Positions 28,841 through 37,751 of a stretch of 64,000 nt of DNA are shown here, one piece after another. Below the pieces are notes generated by a model, which worked only from the letters and a program-made list of their open reading frames with translations, searched no databases and was not told the DNA's origin. The DNA is from Bacteroidota bacterium (GTDB taxonomy: Bacteria > Bacteroidota > Bacteroidia > Bacteroidales > Paludibacteraceae): contig JAFNAV010000008.1 of assembly GCA_017860345.1 (NCBI GenBank), forward strand, positions 119,543 through 183,542, read 5' to 3'. The translations under genes were made by a program, and so were the position numbers. Within the stretch, counting starts at the first letter, position 1; each line of letters opens with the position of its first letter.

Positions 28841-28913
28841 GAGCTAGTAGCTCAGCAGGTAGAGCACATCCCTTTTAAGGATGGGGTCCTGGGTTCGAGC
28901 CCCAGCTGGCTCA
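28841..28913 (+). tRNA. tRNA-Lys (TTT), second copy
   Basis: A 73-nt cloverleaf identical to the first copy in D, anticodon and T arms; only the acceptor stem differs (GAGCTAG, 28841-28847, with CTGGCTC, 28906-28912, one G-U pair, discriminator A at 28913). Anticodon TTT at 28874-28876. CCA is not encoded. Shares promoter and terminator with the first copy. Confidence 0.97.
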
Positions 28914-28916
28914 CGA

Positions 28917-28957
28917 AAAAAACCGCTAATTCAGAAATGATTTAGCGGTTTTTTTAT
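28917..28957. terminator. Bidirectional terminator of the tRNA operon
   Basis: AAACCGCTAA (28920-28929) pairs with TTAGCGGTTT (28942-28951), with a T-run after it on the plus strand and a mirror T-run on the minus strand, ending both the tRNA transcript and the convergent barrel gene. Confidence 0.88.
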
Positions 28958-28983
28958 TTTTTATGAGCAAAAAAAAGAGATTT

Positions 28984-29550
28984 TTACAACCTGATACCCA
29001 CTGTAAGACTTACGGTGCCTCCGTTGTTAATTAAATCTTCAACTTCTTGTGAGTTAATTTTGTTTTGGAACTGATAACGAACGTCGGCAGTAATAAAGCC
29101 AAGCACATAAGCGCCTACACCTATAGTCCATTTGAAGGTGCCTGTAGAGCCTTCGGTAAGCTGTTTGGTGTACGTAGTACCGGCGTCGATATGTGCTGCT
29201 ACAAGCCCTATATCGATAAGTTTAAGACCTACCAGCAGCGGTGCTTTTACGAAGTTTTTACTTGTAGTAGTGGCTTCGGTAGATTCGTCCGAACTTTCTA
29301 CTTTGTACGAGGCATAGTAAAGCTCAGGCTGAATGTACAGGCGTTTGCCAAATTGCACAAAGATACCTGCCTGATAATTTCCCTGAAGTTGGTTAGTCAG
29401 GTCTTCAAAATTTTTTGTTTCGGTGGTGGCATCTAAGCCGAACTTAACCCCGTACCATACTTTTTTTTCACCTGACGAGGAGCTTTCCTGAGCAAAAGTA
29501 GCTCCAAAGATACTGATAAACAGTAATAAAAGATAAACTCTTGTTTTCAT
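28984..29550 (-). CDS. Outer-membrane beta-barrel protein (PorT-like family)
   Basis: The 188-residue protein has a signal peptide ending in FAQ (residues 19-21). A Ser-rich linker follows (ESSSSGEKK), then alternating strands typical of an 8-stranded barrel (VWYGVKFGLDAT; YQAGIFVQFGKRLYIQPELYY; FKWTIGVGAYVLGFITADVRY). It ends VGIRL. This pattern is that of the PorT/outer-membrane barrel domain family common in Bacteroidota, with no known specific function. It has a good promoter at 29630-29662 and ends at the shared terminator downstream of the tRNA genes. Confidence 0.82.
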   Translation of the reverse strand: MKTRVYLLLLFISIFGATFAQESSSSGEKKVWYGVKFGLDATTETKNFEDLTNQLQGNYQAGIFVQFGKRLYIQPELYYASYKVESSDESTEATTTSKNFVKAPLLVGLKLIDIGLVAAHIDAGTTYTKQLTEGSTGTFKWTIGVGAYVLGFITADVRYQFQNKINSQEVEDLINNGGTVSLTVGIRL

Positions 29551-29629
29551 AAGACTTTCTTGAATAAAATTTATGTAGAATTAAAAAACAAAAAACATTC
29601 AGACTTAATTTTTTTGCAAAAGCAATATG

Positions 29630-29662
29630 CAAAGATATATATATTCTGTAAAAAAAAACAAA
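29630..29662 (-). promoter_or_regulatory. Promoter of the outer-membrane barrel gene
   Basis: On the minus strand: TTTG (complement of 29659-29662), 21 nt, TATCTTTG (complement of 29630-29637). Full consensus; leader of about 75 nt to the ATG at 29550. Confidence 0.75.
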
Positions 29663-29809
29663 ATTAGCTTTTTTTTAATTAATTCATGAGAAAAGTAAAT
29701 AGTTGACTCATAGTTTTTTTTACAAGCCTATATACATAACGATTAGGAATAGGAATAAATTGTGTTCTGGTGTGTCAAACGCAAATTGCTTAAACTGAGA
29801 GAAACAGAA

Positions 29810-29866
29810 AGAGGATATCTGAAAAATCTGATAAACAAACTTTTCAGGCATCCTCTTCGTCTTTTT
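29810..29866. terminator. Long hairpin downstream of yqeY, possible bidirectional terminator
   Basis: AGAGGAT (29810-29816) with ATCCTCT (29850-29856) and CTGAAAA (29819-29825) with TTTTCAG (29841-29847), separated by a 2-nt internal mismatch. The plus strand continues CGTCTTTTTT; the minus strand continues TTCTGTTTCTC. The rest of the gap 29663-29926 shows no gene. Confidence 0.6.
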
Positions 29867-29926
29867 TAGTTGCTTGTGGTTAAGCTTATTTTATAAAGTA
29901 AAAAGAAATTTGTCGTTAAACAAAGT

Positions 29927-30382
29927 CTATTTATTGAGCAAAGCTTTTACTTTTTCAGAGATTAACCGTCCCTCTGTTTTGCCGGCGAGTTGTTTGCTGG
30001 CTACTCCCATTACTTTACCCAAATCTTGCGGGCCAGTGGCACCCACTTGAGCAATTATTGCCGCTACGGCTGTTTCCAGTTCAGCATCAGTCATCTGGGC
30101 AGGCAGATAGCGTTCAATAACTGCTGCCTCGGCCAGTTCGTTCTCGGCCAGCTCCTGACGGTTCTGTTCCTGATATATTACCGCAGTTTCCTTGCGTTGT
30201 TTTGCCATTTTCTGCAGAATTTTTACTGCTGCTTCGTCGGCCAGATTGCCATCGCCACCTTTGGCAGTTTTGGCTTCAAGAAATTCTTTTTTTATGCCGC
30301 GCAAAGTTTCGAGTGTAACCTTATCGCGGGCCAACATGGCTGTTTTTATGTCAGCGCTTATTTGGTCGAATAGTTCATTCAT
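29927..30382 (-). CDS. yqeY: GatB/YqeY domain protein
   Basis: This 151-residue protein of the YqeY family is made of helical bundles like the tail domain of the GatB amidotransferase subunit. The N-terminal part has FDQISADIKTAMLARDKVTL, followed by LRGIKKE, a family hallmark. The C-terminal part ends with DLGKVMGVASKQLAGKTEGR. It probably binds tRNA or assists amidotransferase-like reactions, but the cellular role is unsettled. It lies 25 nt downstream of ftsZ on the same strand and is likely read as the last gene of the division operon. Confidence 0.9.
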   Translation of the reverse strand: MNELFDQISADIKTAMLARDKVTLETLRGIKKEFLEAKTAKGGDGNLADEAAVKILQKMAKQRKETAVIYQEQNRQELAENELAEAAVIERYLPAQMTDAELETAVAAIIAQVGATGPQDLGKVMGVASKQLAGKTEGRLISEKVKALLNK

Positions 30383-30407
30383 AATATCTTAAGTTTTTAT
30401 AGAATTT

Positions 30408-31712
30408 TTATTGAAGTTTTCTTTTCCATGCGGGGATGTTTTCCACAGCTTTAAGTGTATCCTCATTGTCTAAATCGTCGAGCGAAATTACGGGCATATT
30501 ATCTTCAGGCTTAACAGTTTCTGTTTTAATATTTTTGCCATAGTATTTGTCCATAGCCTTCTGAATTTCAACGTCTTTTTCAGGGTCATTAGCTGATTTG
30601 GCCGGCTCATGTACAGGTGCTGGTGGCGGAGTTTGCTCCGGCGCCACGGTTTGAATTTTAGGCTGTGCCATGGCTTGTTGTTTCTGGAAACTTTTGTTTT
30701 CTTTGACAGCATTAACAGGCATTCCCGGAATATCACTTACATCGTATCCGGTAGCAATAATGGTAATTTTTACGCTGTCGCCAAGGGAATCATCGAAAGT
30801 AGCTCCCCAGATTACCTGAACATTGTCGCCAACTTTGCTCATAAAGTCATGTATTTGCTGCACCTCTTCCATTTTAATCTGGTTGGTGGTTGAGCAATAG
30901 AGGCTTAATAGTACTTTGCCAGCGCCGCTTACATCGTTGGTGTTGAGGAGCGGTGAGTTCAGAGCGTCTTCAATGGCCTTGGTGATTCGGTTTTCGCCCG
31001 AAGCATATCCGGTATTCATAATAGCCACATTACCATCTTTCATGATGCTGTACACATCGGCAAAGTCAGTATTAATATACCCCGGAACAGTAATGATTTC
31101 GGCAATACCTTTAGCCGCATTGCTCAATACATCATCGGCTTTGGCAAATGCGTTTGAAAGTTCAAGATCCGGATAAATTTCTTTCAGTTTTTCGTTGTTT
31201 ATCACCAGAATGGCGTCTACATGCTCGCTCAATGCAGCTACACCTTCGAGGGCCTGGCGTATTTTCAGATTTCCTTCAAAAGCAAATGGAATGGTTACGA
31301 TACCCACTGTGAGAATGCCCAATTCGTGAGCAGCCTGAGCTACTACCGGCGACGCTCCGGTACCGGTACCTCCACCCATGCCGGCGGTTATGAATACCAT
31401 TTTTGTGTTATCGTGCAGGATGTTCTGAATTTTTTCAATGGATTCTTCGGCTGCCTGACGCGCAACAGTAGGATTGCCACCTGCGCCAAGTCCTGCGGTA
31501 GTGTCTAATCCCAACTGAATTTTTGTTGGTACTGGTGATTTTATAAGTGCTTGATTATCTGTGTTGCATACTACAAACGATACGTCAGTGATGCCCTGAC
31601 GGTACATGTGGTTGACAGCGTTTCCGCCACCACCACCCACGCCGATGACTTTAATGATAGAAGTATTGACTATAGGTAAGTCCAAAGGCAAACTGTCATC
31701 TAAATATCCCAT
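30408..31712 (-). CDS. ftsZ: Cell division protein FtsZ
   Basis: The 434-residue tubulin homologue forms the Z-ring. The GTP-binding signature GGGTGTG is at residues 113-119. An N-terminal VIGVGGGGGNAVNHM motif and the synergy-loop region are present. The GTPase core ends near residue 330, followed by a variable, Pro-, Gln- and Glu-rich linker of about 90 residues and a short conserved tail (NIPAWKRKLQ), which binds FtsA. It follows ftsA by 34 nt. Length and order are normal for Bacteroidota. Confidence 0.97.
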   Translation of the reverse strand: MGYLDDSLPLDLPIVNTSIIKVIGVGGGGGNAVNHMYRQGITDVSFVVCNTDNQALIKSPVPTKIQLGLDTTAGLGAGGNPTVARQAAEESIEKIQNILHDNTKMVFITAGMGGGTGTGASPVVAQAAHELGILTVGIVTIPFAFEGNLKIRQALEGVAALSEHVDAILVINNEKLKEIYPDLELSNAFAKADDVLSNAAKGIAEIITVPGYINTDFADVYSIMKDGNVAIMNTGYASGENRITKAIEDALNSPLLNTNDVSGAGKVLLSLYCSTTNQIKMEEVQQIHDFMSKVGDNVQVIWGATFDDSLGDSVKITIIATGYDVSDIPGMPVNAVKENKSFQKQQAMAQPKIQTVAPEQTPPPAPVHEPAKSANDPEKDVEIQKAMDKYYGKNIKTETVKPEDNMPVISLDDLDNEDTLKAVENIPAWKRKLQ

Positions 31713-31746
31713 ACTATATGTTTTTTTTAATTATTTAATCCTGTGG

Positions 31747-33048
31747 TTATTTTTGTTTCTGATCATTCTTGTTTTTGTCTTCCTGCATATCAGTGTCGTC
31801 CGAAAAAAAATTTAAAATGCGAATCGAAACTTTTTCTTTAAGGCTACGAGGTAGTTTCGGTTTATCTTTTTGTTTAACTACGGGTGGCTCTTTCGTTTCA
31901 TTTTCTTTGCGGTATTCTTTGGTCAGTTTTATGGTACCAATAATCTGGGCAAAAGCCGGGTCGAGAAACTGATCGTTCGTGTCGTTAGTCAGTGCATCGG
32001 CATGATTCGATATTTGAACGTTCATGCCTGTTCTTTGGTAGATAAATTCATCGATATTATTCAGCTTGGCGGCTCCACCTGTAAGTATGATTCCTGCTTT
32101 AAGCGGCAGGGGGTAATTGTCGATAGTTTCGAGTATGGGCAGCAGTATTTCTTCGAGTCGGGCTTCGATAATTTTAGCCAGAAAGGCTGTAGAAATCTTT
32201 ACCGGCAGACTATCCGGATCAACATTTTGCACCTGAATAAGTACCGGCTCGGTTACAGAGCTTTCAAGAGCCGAGCCTTTTACCCGTTTCAGCTTCTCAG
32301 CATCGGCCTGACTAATTCCCAGTTCCTGAATATCGAGTGTGATGTTTTTGCCACCGAGTGGTATAAGCAGCATTTGCTGTAAAGCTCCGTTTTGATAGAT
32401 AGATAAAGTTGTAGTGGAAGCGCCAAGACTAATGAGGGCACATCCGTCATCCTTATCTTCTTCGCTTAATACCACTGCCGACAAGCATTCGGAAGAAACC
32501 GGGCTGTATTCCAGTCTGATACCTGTGCGGTCGAAACAGCTGGCAATTTTATCGGAAATAAGTTTATTGCCGTAGATTACCGAATAATGGCCGGTAATCT
32601 GTACGCCGTTTTTGCCTACCGGCTCGTCCATTTTTATTCCGTCAAGTTCGTAACTCAATGGTATGGTGTCAAACACATTGATATCTTGTCGCTTAACTTT
32701 TCCGATGCATTCTTCCAACATGTCGGATATAAGCTCTTCGGATACTACTTTGGCAGCACCTACAAACCGGTTTACCGACACATGTACATGTTTCATGCCT
32801 TTGGCACCAATACTGATGGCTACCTGATCAATGTCGTTGATTTTTGCGCTGTTTTGCAATAGCTTGATAAGTTCGTTTACCTTAAAGGCGGCGCCCGATA
32901 CCTGTTCCACAATTCCGTGCTTTACATCGTCCGAAATTTTAGGTTCGTAGGCAAGAACCCTTATTTTATCGTTGCTGTCTATTTCGGCTGCCATAGCCGA
33001 AATATGAGAAGTTCCGAAATCAATGGCTATATATTTATTTGATATCAT
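31747..33048 (-). CDS. ftsA: Cell division protein FtsA
   Basis: The 433-residue actin-like ATPase tethers FtsZ to the membrane. The phosphate-1 loop is AIDFGTSHISAM near the start; later nucleotide-site motifs are CALISLGASTTTLSIYQNG and GIILTGGAAKLNNIDEF. The C-terminal tail (LPRSLKEKVSIRILNFF) is basic and amphipathic, the expected membrane-targeting helix, followed by a charged end. Its start overlaps the ftsQ stop by 4 nt (ATGA), indicating translational coupling. Confidence 0.95.
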   Translation of the reverse strand: MISNKYIAIDFGTSHISAMAAEIDSNDKIRVLAYEPKISDDVKHGIVEQVSGAAFKVNELIKLLQNSAKINDIDQVAISIGAKGMKHVHVSVNRFVGAAKVVSEELISDMLEECIGKVKRQDINVFDTIPLSYELDGIKMDEPVGKNGVQITGHYSVIYGNKLISDKIASCFDRTGIRLEYSPVSSECLSAVVLSEEDKDDGCALISLGASTTTLSIYQNGALQQMLLIPLGGKNITLDIQELGISQADAEKLKRVKGSALESSVTEPVLIQVQNVDPDSLPVKISTAFLAKIIEARLEEILLPILETIDNYPLPLKAGIILTGGAAKLNNIDEFIYQRTGMNVQISNHADALTNDTNDQFLDPAFAQIIGTIKLTKEYRKENETKEPPVVKQKDKPKLPRSLKEKVSIRILNFFSDDTDMQEDKNKNDQKQK

Positions 33049-33854
33049 AATTCTTTAGTTAAATTACTGTCGTTTTTCTGAACTATGTCAACTATAGATT
33101 CGGTTGAAGCGTTGCTTTTACGGGTACACACGATTTGATTTTCGTACTGAAGGTCAATTTTTGCATACCGGTTCCATCCTGTTGTGTTAAAGCCTTCTTT
33201 GTATAATTTCAGCAAATTGCTCAGTTTCTTCTGATAGTTAACAGTATTGCCCAGATATATAATTGCATCGCCAACCCGTGGAACAAGTTCAATGGTTTGG
33301 TCGGGGCGTACGTATATTTGTTCTATCTGGGCATTCCAGAATTGATCTGTTTCAAGATAGCTTACAAAATCGAACAGCACTCCGGTAGCCATTGTTTTGG
33401 TCACCGACCCGGAAACAACAGGAACATAAGCCGCATAGCTTAACGAAACAGGCAGCAACTTACGGTCGTTGTCGATGTAATAGTTTTCGAACCCGGCAAT
33501 CATGAATTTTGGGGTGCGCTGCGTAATTTCCAGTTTTACAGTTCCGTAAGTTGTTTTATAACATTCAGCCCTTTTGATCATCGGGTTTTTGTGTAATACA
33601 TCCTCAATCTTCTCAGTGCGTATTGATTTGTATTTTTTACCCATAGGGTTGAGGTCTTCTGTTTCCAGAATTTTGGCTATTTCAGCTTGCGAAATTAAAG
33701 TTATCTTATCCTGATCGGTCAGTATTATCTCTAAATTGTTGCAAACAATGTCTTTATCATCCTGCGAAAACTTTATTACAGCAAATATAATATATCCCAG
33801 TACCAGAATTACTCCCAGACTGATAAAAATATATCCTGTTTTTGAAATTTTCAT
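33045..33854 (-). CDS. ftsQ: Cell division protein FtsQ/DivIB
   Basis: The 269-residue bitopic protein has a short cytoplasmic start, one transmembrane segment (about residues 8-29) and a periplasmic region with a POTRA-like part (DQDKITLISQAEIAKILET; KNPMIKRAECYKT) and the FtsQ beta domain. Identity also rests on its place between murC and ftsA, which is diagnostic. FtsQ links early and late divisome proteins. It overlaps ftsA by 4 nt. Sequence conservation is low, as is normal for this protein. Confidence 0.85.
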   Translation of the reverse strand: MKISKTGYIFISLGVILVLGYIIFAVIKFSQDDKDIVCNNLEIILTDQDKITLISQAEIAKILETEDLNPMGKKYKSIRTEKIEDVLHKNPMIKRAECYKTTYGTVKLEITQRTPKFMIAGFENYYIDNDRKLLPVSLSYAAYVPVVSGSVTKTMATGVLFDFVSYLETDQFWNAQIEQIYVRPDQTIELVPRVGDAIIYLGNTVNYQKKLSNLLKLYKEGFNTTGWNRYAKIDLQYENQIVCTRKSNASTESIVDIVQKNDSNLTKEL

Positions 33855-33883
33855 TTTTAATAAAGAATTTGTAAATACATTAA

Positions 33884-35254
33884 TTAACCTAATTTGAGCT
33901 GACTCTTAATCTGTGGCACTAATTTATCAATGTCGCCTGCCCCGAATGTAACTAAAATTTCGGGCTTTTTGGTTTGGAGCAATTCCAGTAAATTTTCTTT
34001 ATGACAAAGCGTTTTTTGCGATATGGTAATGTCATTAAATATCAGTTCGGAAGTTACTCCTTCGATGGGTAGTTCACGCGCCGGATAAATATCGAGCAGA
34101 ATTACCTCATCGAGCAACGACAGCGCTTCAGCAAATTCAGCCGCAAAATCTCTTGTACGCGTGTACAGGTGCGGTTGGAAAATACCGGTAACTTTTCGTC
34201 CGTCATACAACTCGCGGATGGAGCGTATGCTGGCTTTGAGTTCGCTGGGGTGATGGGCGTAGTCGTCCATGTAAATCACCTTGTCCGATTTGTAAACCAC
34301 ATTGAATCTTCGGTATATTCCTGAAAATGAAGATATACCTACGCGTAGCTCTTCGGCAGTTACACCATTGAGCCATGCCAAAGCCATGGCAGCCACACTG
34401 TTTTCGATATTGATACGAACGGGCACTCCCAATCGTACATCAGCTATCCTGTCGGTAGGTGTAACAAAGTCAAATCTGATTTCGCCATTTCCTACCTTGA
34501 TATTTTCGGCTCTGAAATCGCCACCCTCATCCATTGAATAGGTATAAAGTTTTACTCCTTTTTGCAATCTTGGAGTGATGTTTATCCCTTTGCGCATAAT
34601 AAGCACGCCTCCCGGACGGATAAGCGAAGTAAAGTGCTCAAAACTTTCGCGAAAAGCCTCAGCCGTATGGTAAATGTCCAGATGATCGGCATCGGCGGCT
34701 GTAATAACGGCCATGTATGGCGAAAGATGATGGAACGAGCGGTCGTATTCATCGGCTTCAATAACTACCAGATTACTCGTTTTTGACAACAGTAAATTGG
34801 TGTTGTAATTGTTGGCAATGCCTCCCAAAAAGGCACTGCATGTTACCTGCGACTGGTAAAGCAAATGCGCTGTTATGGTTGAGGTTGTCGTTTTTCCGTG
34901 AGTACCGGCAATACAAATTCCCTTGCTTTGTTGTGTAATATCGCCTAACACCTGAGCTCTTTTTTGTATTGCGAAATTATTGCTTTCAAAATACCTCAGT
35001 TGTGGGTGATCCTGCGGAATGGCCGGTGTAAGCACAACCAATGTAGTCAACGGATCGGTAAACTCAACAGGAATATGGTTCACTTCTTCATTAAAAATAA
35101 TCTTAATGCCTTCGGACTGCAAATCGCTGGTAAGTTTCGATTCGCTACGGTCGTATCCAGCCACCTGAAACCCTTTAGTGTTAAAGTACCTCGCGAGTGC
35201 ACTCATGCCAATCCCGCCTATTCCTAAAAAATAGTATTTGTTAATCTTGTTCAT
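33884..35254 (-). CDS. murC: UDP-N-acetylmuramate--L-alanine ligase MurC
   Basis: The start used is the ATG at 35254 (MNKINKYYFLGIGGIGMS, 456 residues), because the dinucleotide-type GxGGxGMS motif begins right after it; the frame opens 13 codons earlier. MurC adds L-Ala to UDP-MurNAc using ATP. GTHGKTTTS is the ATP loop, VIEADEYDRSF the catalytic Mur-ligase region, and YAHHPSELKASI the C-terminal domain motif. It is cytoplasmic and follows murG in the dcw cluster. Length is normal. Confidence 0.96.
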   Translation of the reverse strand: MNKINKYYFLGIGGIGMSALARYFNTKGFQVAGYDRSESKLTSDLQSEGIKIIFNEEVNHIPVEFTDPLTTLVVLTPAIPQDHPQLRYFESNNFAIQKRAQVLGDITQQSKGICIAGTHGKTTTSTITAHLLYQSQVTCSAFLGGIANNYNTNLLLSKTSNLVVIEADEYDRSFHHLSPYMAVITAADADHLDIYHTAEAFRESFEHFTSLIRPGGVLIMRKGINITPRLQKGVKLYTYSMDEGGDFRAENIKVGNGEIRFDFVTPTDRIADVRLGVPVRINIENSVAAMALAWLNGVTAEELRVGISSFSGIYRRFNVVYKSDKVIYMDDYAHHPSELKASIRSIRELYDGRKVTGIFQPHLYTRTRDFAAEFAEALSLLDEVILLDIYPARELPIEGVTSELIFNDITISQKTLCHKENLLELLQTKKPEILVTFGAGDIDKLVPQIKSQLKLG

Positions 35255-35315
35255 ATCAGATAATTCTTCAGACAGATATTGAAAACCTCTCAAAGGTTAT
35301 ATATTGAATAATTTT

Positions 35316-36419
35316 TTATCGAAATAATTTAGCGACTTCATCTGCTATTCTTTCAGCTGAGTTTTTCTCGGCCAGCTTAAGAATATTTACCGACAATTTA
35401 CTTAGTTCAGTGTCACTTATTATTAGTTTTATAGCTTCGGGAATAAGGTTGTTTTTGGCTTCGGCATCTTTAATCATTATGGCAGCATCATGCTTAACAA
35501 GTGCCAGCGCATTTTGTGTTTGATGATCTTCGGCCACGTTGGGCGATGGTACCAGAATTACGGGTTTACCAAGCAGACACAATTCTGAGATGGAACTTGC
35601 TCCTGCACGAGAGATAACCAGGTCGGCAATAGCATAAGCATAATCCATACGCGAAACAAAATCGGTTACGATTAGTTTGTCCGATTCATAGGGTTGAGCC
35701 GCTTTCAGGGCATCTGCTATATAAAATTTGCCTGTCTGCCATATTACCTGAATGTTGCTCGCTGCAAGTGTTTCCAAATGAGCAATTACACTTTGGTTGA
35801 TGGTACGGGCGCCAAGGCTTCCACCAATGATAAGTAAGGTCTTTAACTCAGGTTTCAGACCAAAAAACTCATAAGCTTCGGCAGCTTTGGCTGTTACGTT
35901 GAACAGATCCTGCCTAACCGGATTTCCGGTTTTTACAATTTTTTGGGCCGGAAAAAACCTATCCATATTGTCGTAAGCCACGCAAATTTTTTGGGCTTTC
36001 TTAGCCAGTAACTTATTGGTAACACCTGCGTAAGAGTTTTGTTCCTGTATAAGGGTAGGTACACCTTGCGAAGCAGCTGCTCTCAAAAGTGGCCCGCTGG
36101 CATATCCGCCTACTCCAATGGCTACATCCGGTTTAAAGCTACGAACGATTTGTTGGGCACGAATCATGCTTTTTAATAAATTGTAAAGCACTTTTACGTT
36201 GCGCAACATATTTTTGCGATCGAAACCACTTACCGGTAATCCCACAATTTTGTATCCGGCAGCAGGTACGCGTTCCATTTCCATGCGGCCTAAAGCACCT
36301 ACAAACAGAATTTCGGAGTCGGGGTAGCGTTTTTTCAAAGCATTGGCTATACTAACAGCCGGGAATATATGTCCTCCCGTTCCGCCACCGCTCACTATTA
36401 TTTTGTATTTGTTACTCAT
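35316..36419 (-). CDS. murG: UDP-GlcNAc transferase MurG
   Basis: This 367-residue GT-B glycosyltransferase transfers GlcNAc from UDP-GlcNAc to lipid I to form lipid II at the inner face of the membrane. N-terminal GGGTGGHIFPA is the lipid/phosphate loop. IGVGGYASGP and TLIQEQNSYAG are family motifs. The C-terminal ISRAGASSISELCLLGKPVIL region binds the donor nucleotide. It lies 18 nt after ftsW and 61 nt before the murC start used here. Length matches the family. Confidence 0.96.
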   Translation of the reverse strand: MSNKYKIIVSGGGTGGHIFPAVSIANALKKRYPDSEILFVGALGRMEMERVPAAGYKIVGLPVSGFDRKNMLRNVKVLYNLLKSMIRAQQIVRSFKPDVAIGVGGYASGPLLRAAASQGVPTLIQEQNSYAGVTNKLLAKKAQKICVAYDNMDRFFPAQKIVKTGNPVRQDLFNVTAKAAEAYEFFGLKPELKTLLIIGGSLGARTINQSVIAHLETLAASNIQVIWQTGKFYIADALKAAQPYESDKLIVTDFVSRMDYAYAIADLVISRAGASSISELCLLGKPVILVPSPNVAEDHQTQNALALVKHDAAIMIKDAEAKNNLIPEAIKLIISDTELSKLSVNILKLAEKNSAERIADEVAKLFR

Positions 36420-36437
36420 TTTTTTATAAATAACTAA

Positions 36438-37676
36438 TTATATCTCTTCCAGATTTACCACCGGCATATCATCTTCCGGTTTTCCATCCATATCGTTGTT
36501 GCCTTTCTCGTCTTCTTTTTTTATCTGGCGGGTTATACCCAGTATAATGCCAAAATAAATACAGGTGATAAGGATAGACGTACCACCACGACTAATAAGC
36601 GGTAGTGGCTGTCCGGTTACAGGTCCCAGACTTGTAGCTACCGACATGCTAACAAATGCCTGAATCACAATCATTAACGACAGGCCTATAACCAGTACTG
36701 CCGGAAAAACAGTAGGGCTTTGAGTTGCAATACGCCCGGCTCTGAAAAGCAAAATCAGATAAAGCAAAATTACAAAAATACCTCCTAACATTCCCATTTC
36801 TTCCACAATAATAGCATAAATAAAATCGGAATAAGCCTGAGGCAGGTAATCCCGCTCAACGCTATTGCCCGGCATTACGCCAAAAATTCCTCCCCGCGCT
36901 ATGGCTATCCTTCCGTGTTGTACCTGTCGGTTATCGTCGGTTATTACGTATTTGTCGGCATCATTACCTTTATCATTTGTAAATCTGTCGATACGTGCCA
37001 CCCAGGTGTAAGCACGGTCGAATGCGTCAGGCATTTTATCCTGCGGAATGGCTTTGACCGCACCAAAGCCCAGCAGCAATGCCAAAACCAGCGCGCCTAC
37101 TATGATTCCAAGCCTTTTTAGCGAAACCTGACCTATAAACATCATGATAAAAACTACGGCAAACAATATGGCTGCTGTAGAAAAGTTTTCAAGAAGTATA
37201 AGCGGGCAAATTATTGCCAGCATGGCTATGGTGTACCAAAAGTACTGTTTTTCATCGGTTTGTTTGTTCTTTATTCTCGAAATAAAATCGGCAGCAACAA
37301 TAATGACCGATAGTTTAGCAAGCTCAGAGGGTTGAAATTGTACCCCCCCAATGACTAACCAGCGGGAGGCATCGTTCTCAGTAGTACCCCGAAACAGCAC
37401 CAGAATGAGCATGAAAAATGAAACTATCAGGCCTAAATATGAAAATAGCCGGATAAACCTGTATGGTATAAGGTGTACACCTATGGCTATAAGTGCTCCG
37501 CCTGCCAAAAAACCTACATGCCTTAGCATAGGCGCTGTGTGGTTGGCGGCTTTATAGGCTAATGTACTGGAGGCGCTGTACATTTCGATAACCGAAACTA
37601 CACAGAGCATAATAAAAACTATCCACAAGGTGGCATCGCCTCTGAGATATTTTTTTAATAAGTTATCCATATTCAA
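36438..37676 (-). CDS. ftsW: Peptidoglycan glycosyltransferase FtsW
   Basis: This SEDS-family membrane protein of 412 residues has about ten transmembrane segments. Recognisable SEDS motifs include RWLVIGGVQFQPSELAKLS and, near the C-terminus, GPVTGQPLPLISRGGTSIL. FtsW polymerises lipid II into glycan strands at the septum together with the class B PBP FtsI, encoded upstream in this cluster. A polar C-terminal tail rich in Asp, Glu and Lys follows the last segment. The Met at residue 3 is an alternative start. Confidence 0.95.
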   Translation of the reverse strand: MNMDNLLKKYLRGDATLWIVFIMLCVVSVIEMYSASSTLAYKAANHTAPMLRHVGFLAGGALIAIGVHLIPYRFIRLFSYLGLIVSFFMLILVLFRGTTENDASRWLVIGGVQFQPSELAKLSVIIVAADFISRIKNKQTDEKQYFWYTIAMLAIICPLILLENFSTAAILFAVVFIMMFIGQVSLKRLGIIVGALVLALLLGFGAVKAIPQDKMPDAFDRAYTWVARIDRFTNDKGNDADKYVITDDNRQVQHGRIAIARGGIFGVMPGNSVERDYLPQAYSDFIYAIIVEEMGMLGGIFVILLYLILLFRAGRIATQSPTVFPAVLVIGLSLMIVIQAFVSMSVATSLGPVTGQPLPLISRGGTSILITCIYFGIILGITRQIKKEDEKGNNDMDGKPEDDMPVVNLEEI

Positions 37677-37751
37677 TTCCGGTGTTTAATAATAGCAATG
37701 TTTTTTTTAGTATCTGTAAACAAATGATTTTGTGTCGGGGGTGAAGCGTTA

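Noticed and set aside
28743..28905. Long near-identical direct repeat, considered as CRISPR or duplicated insertion
   Set aside because: The two copies are complete tRNA-Lys cloverleafs.
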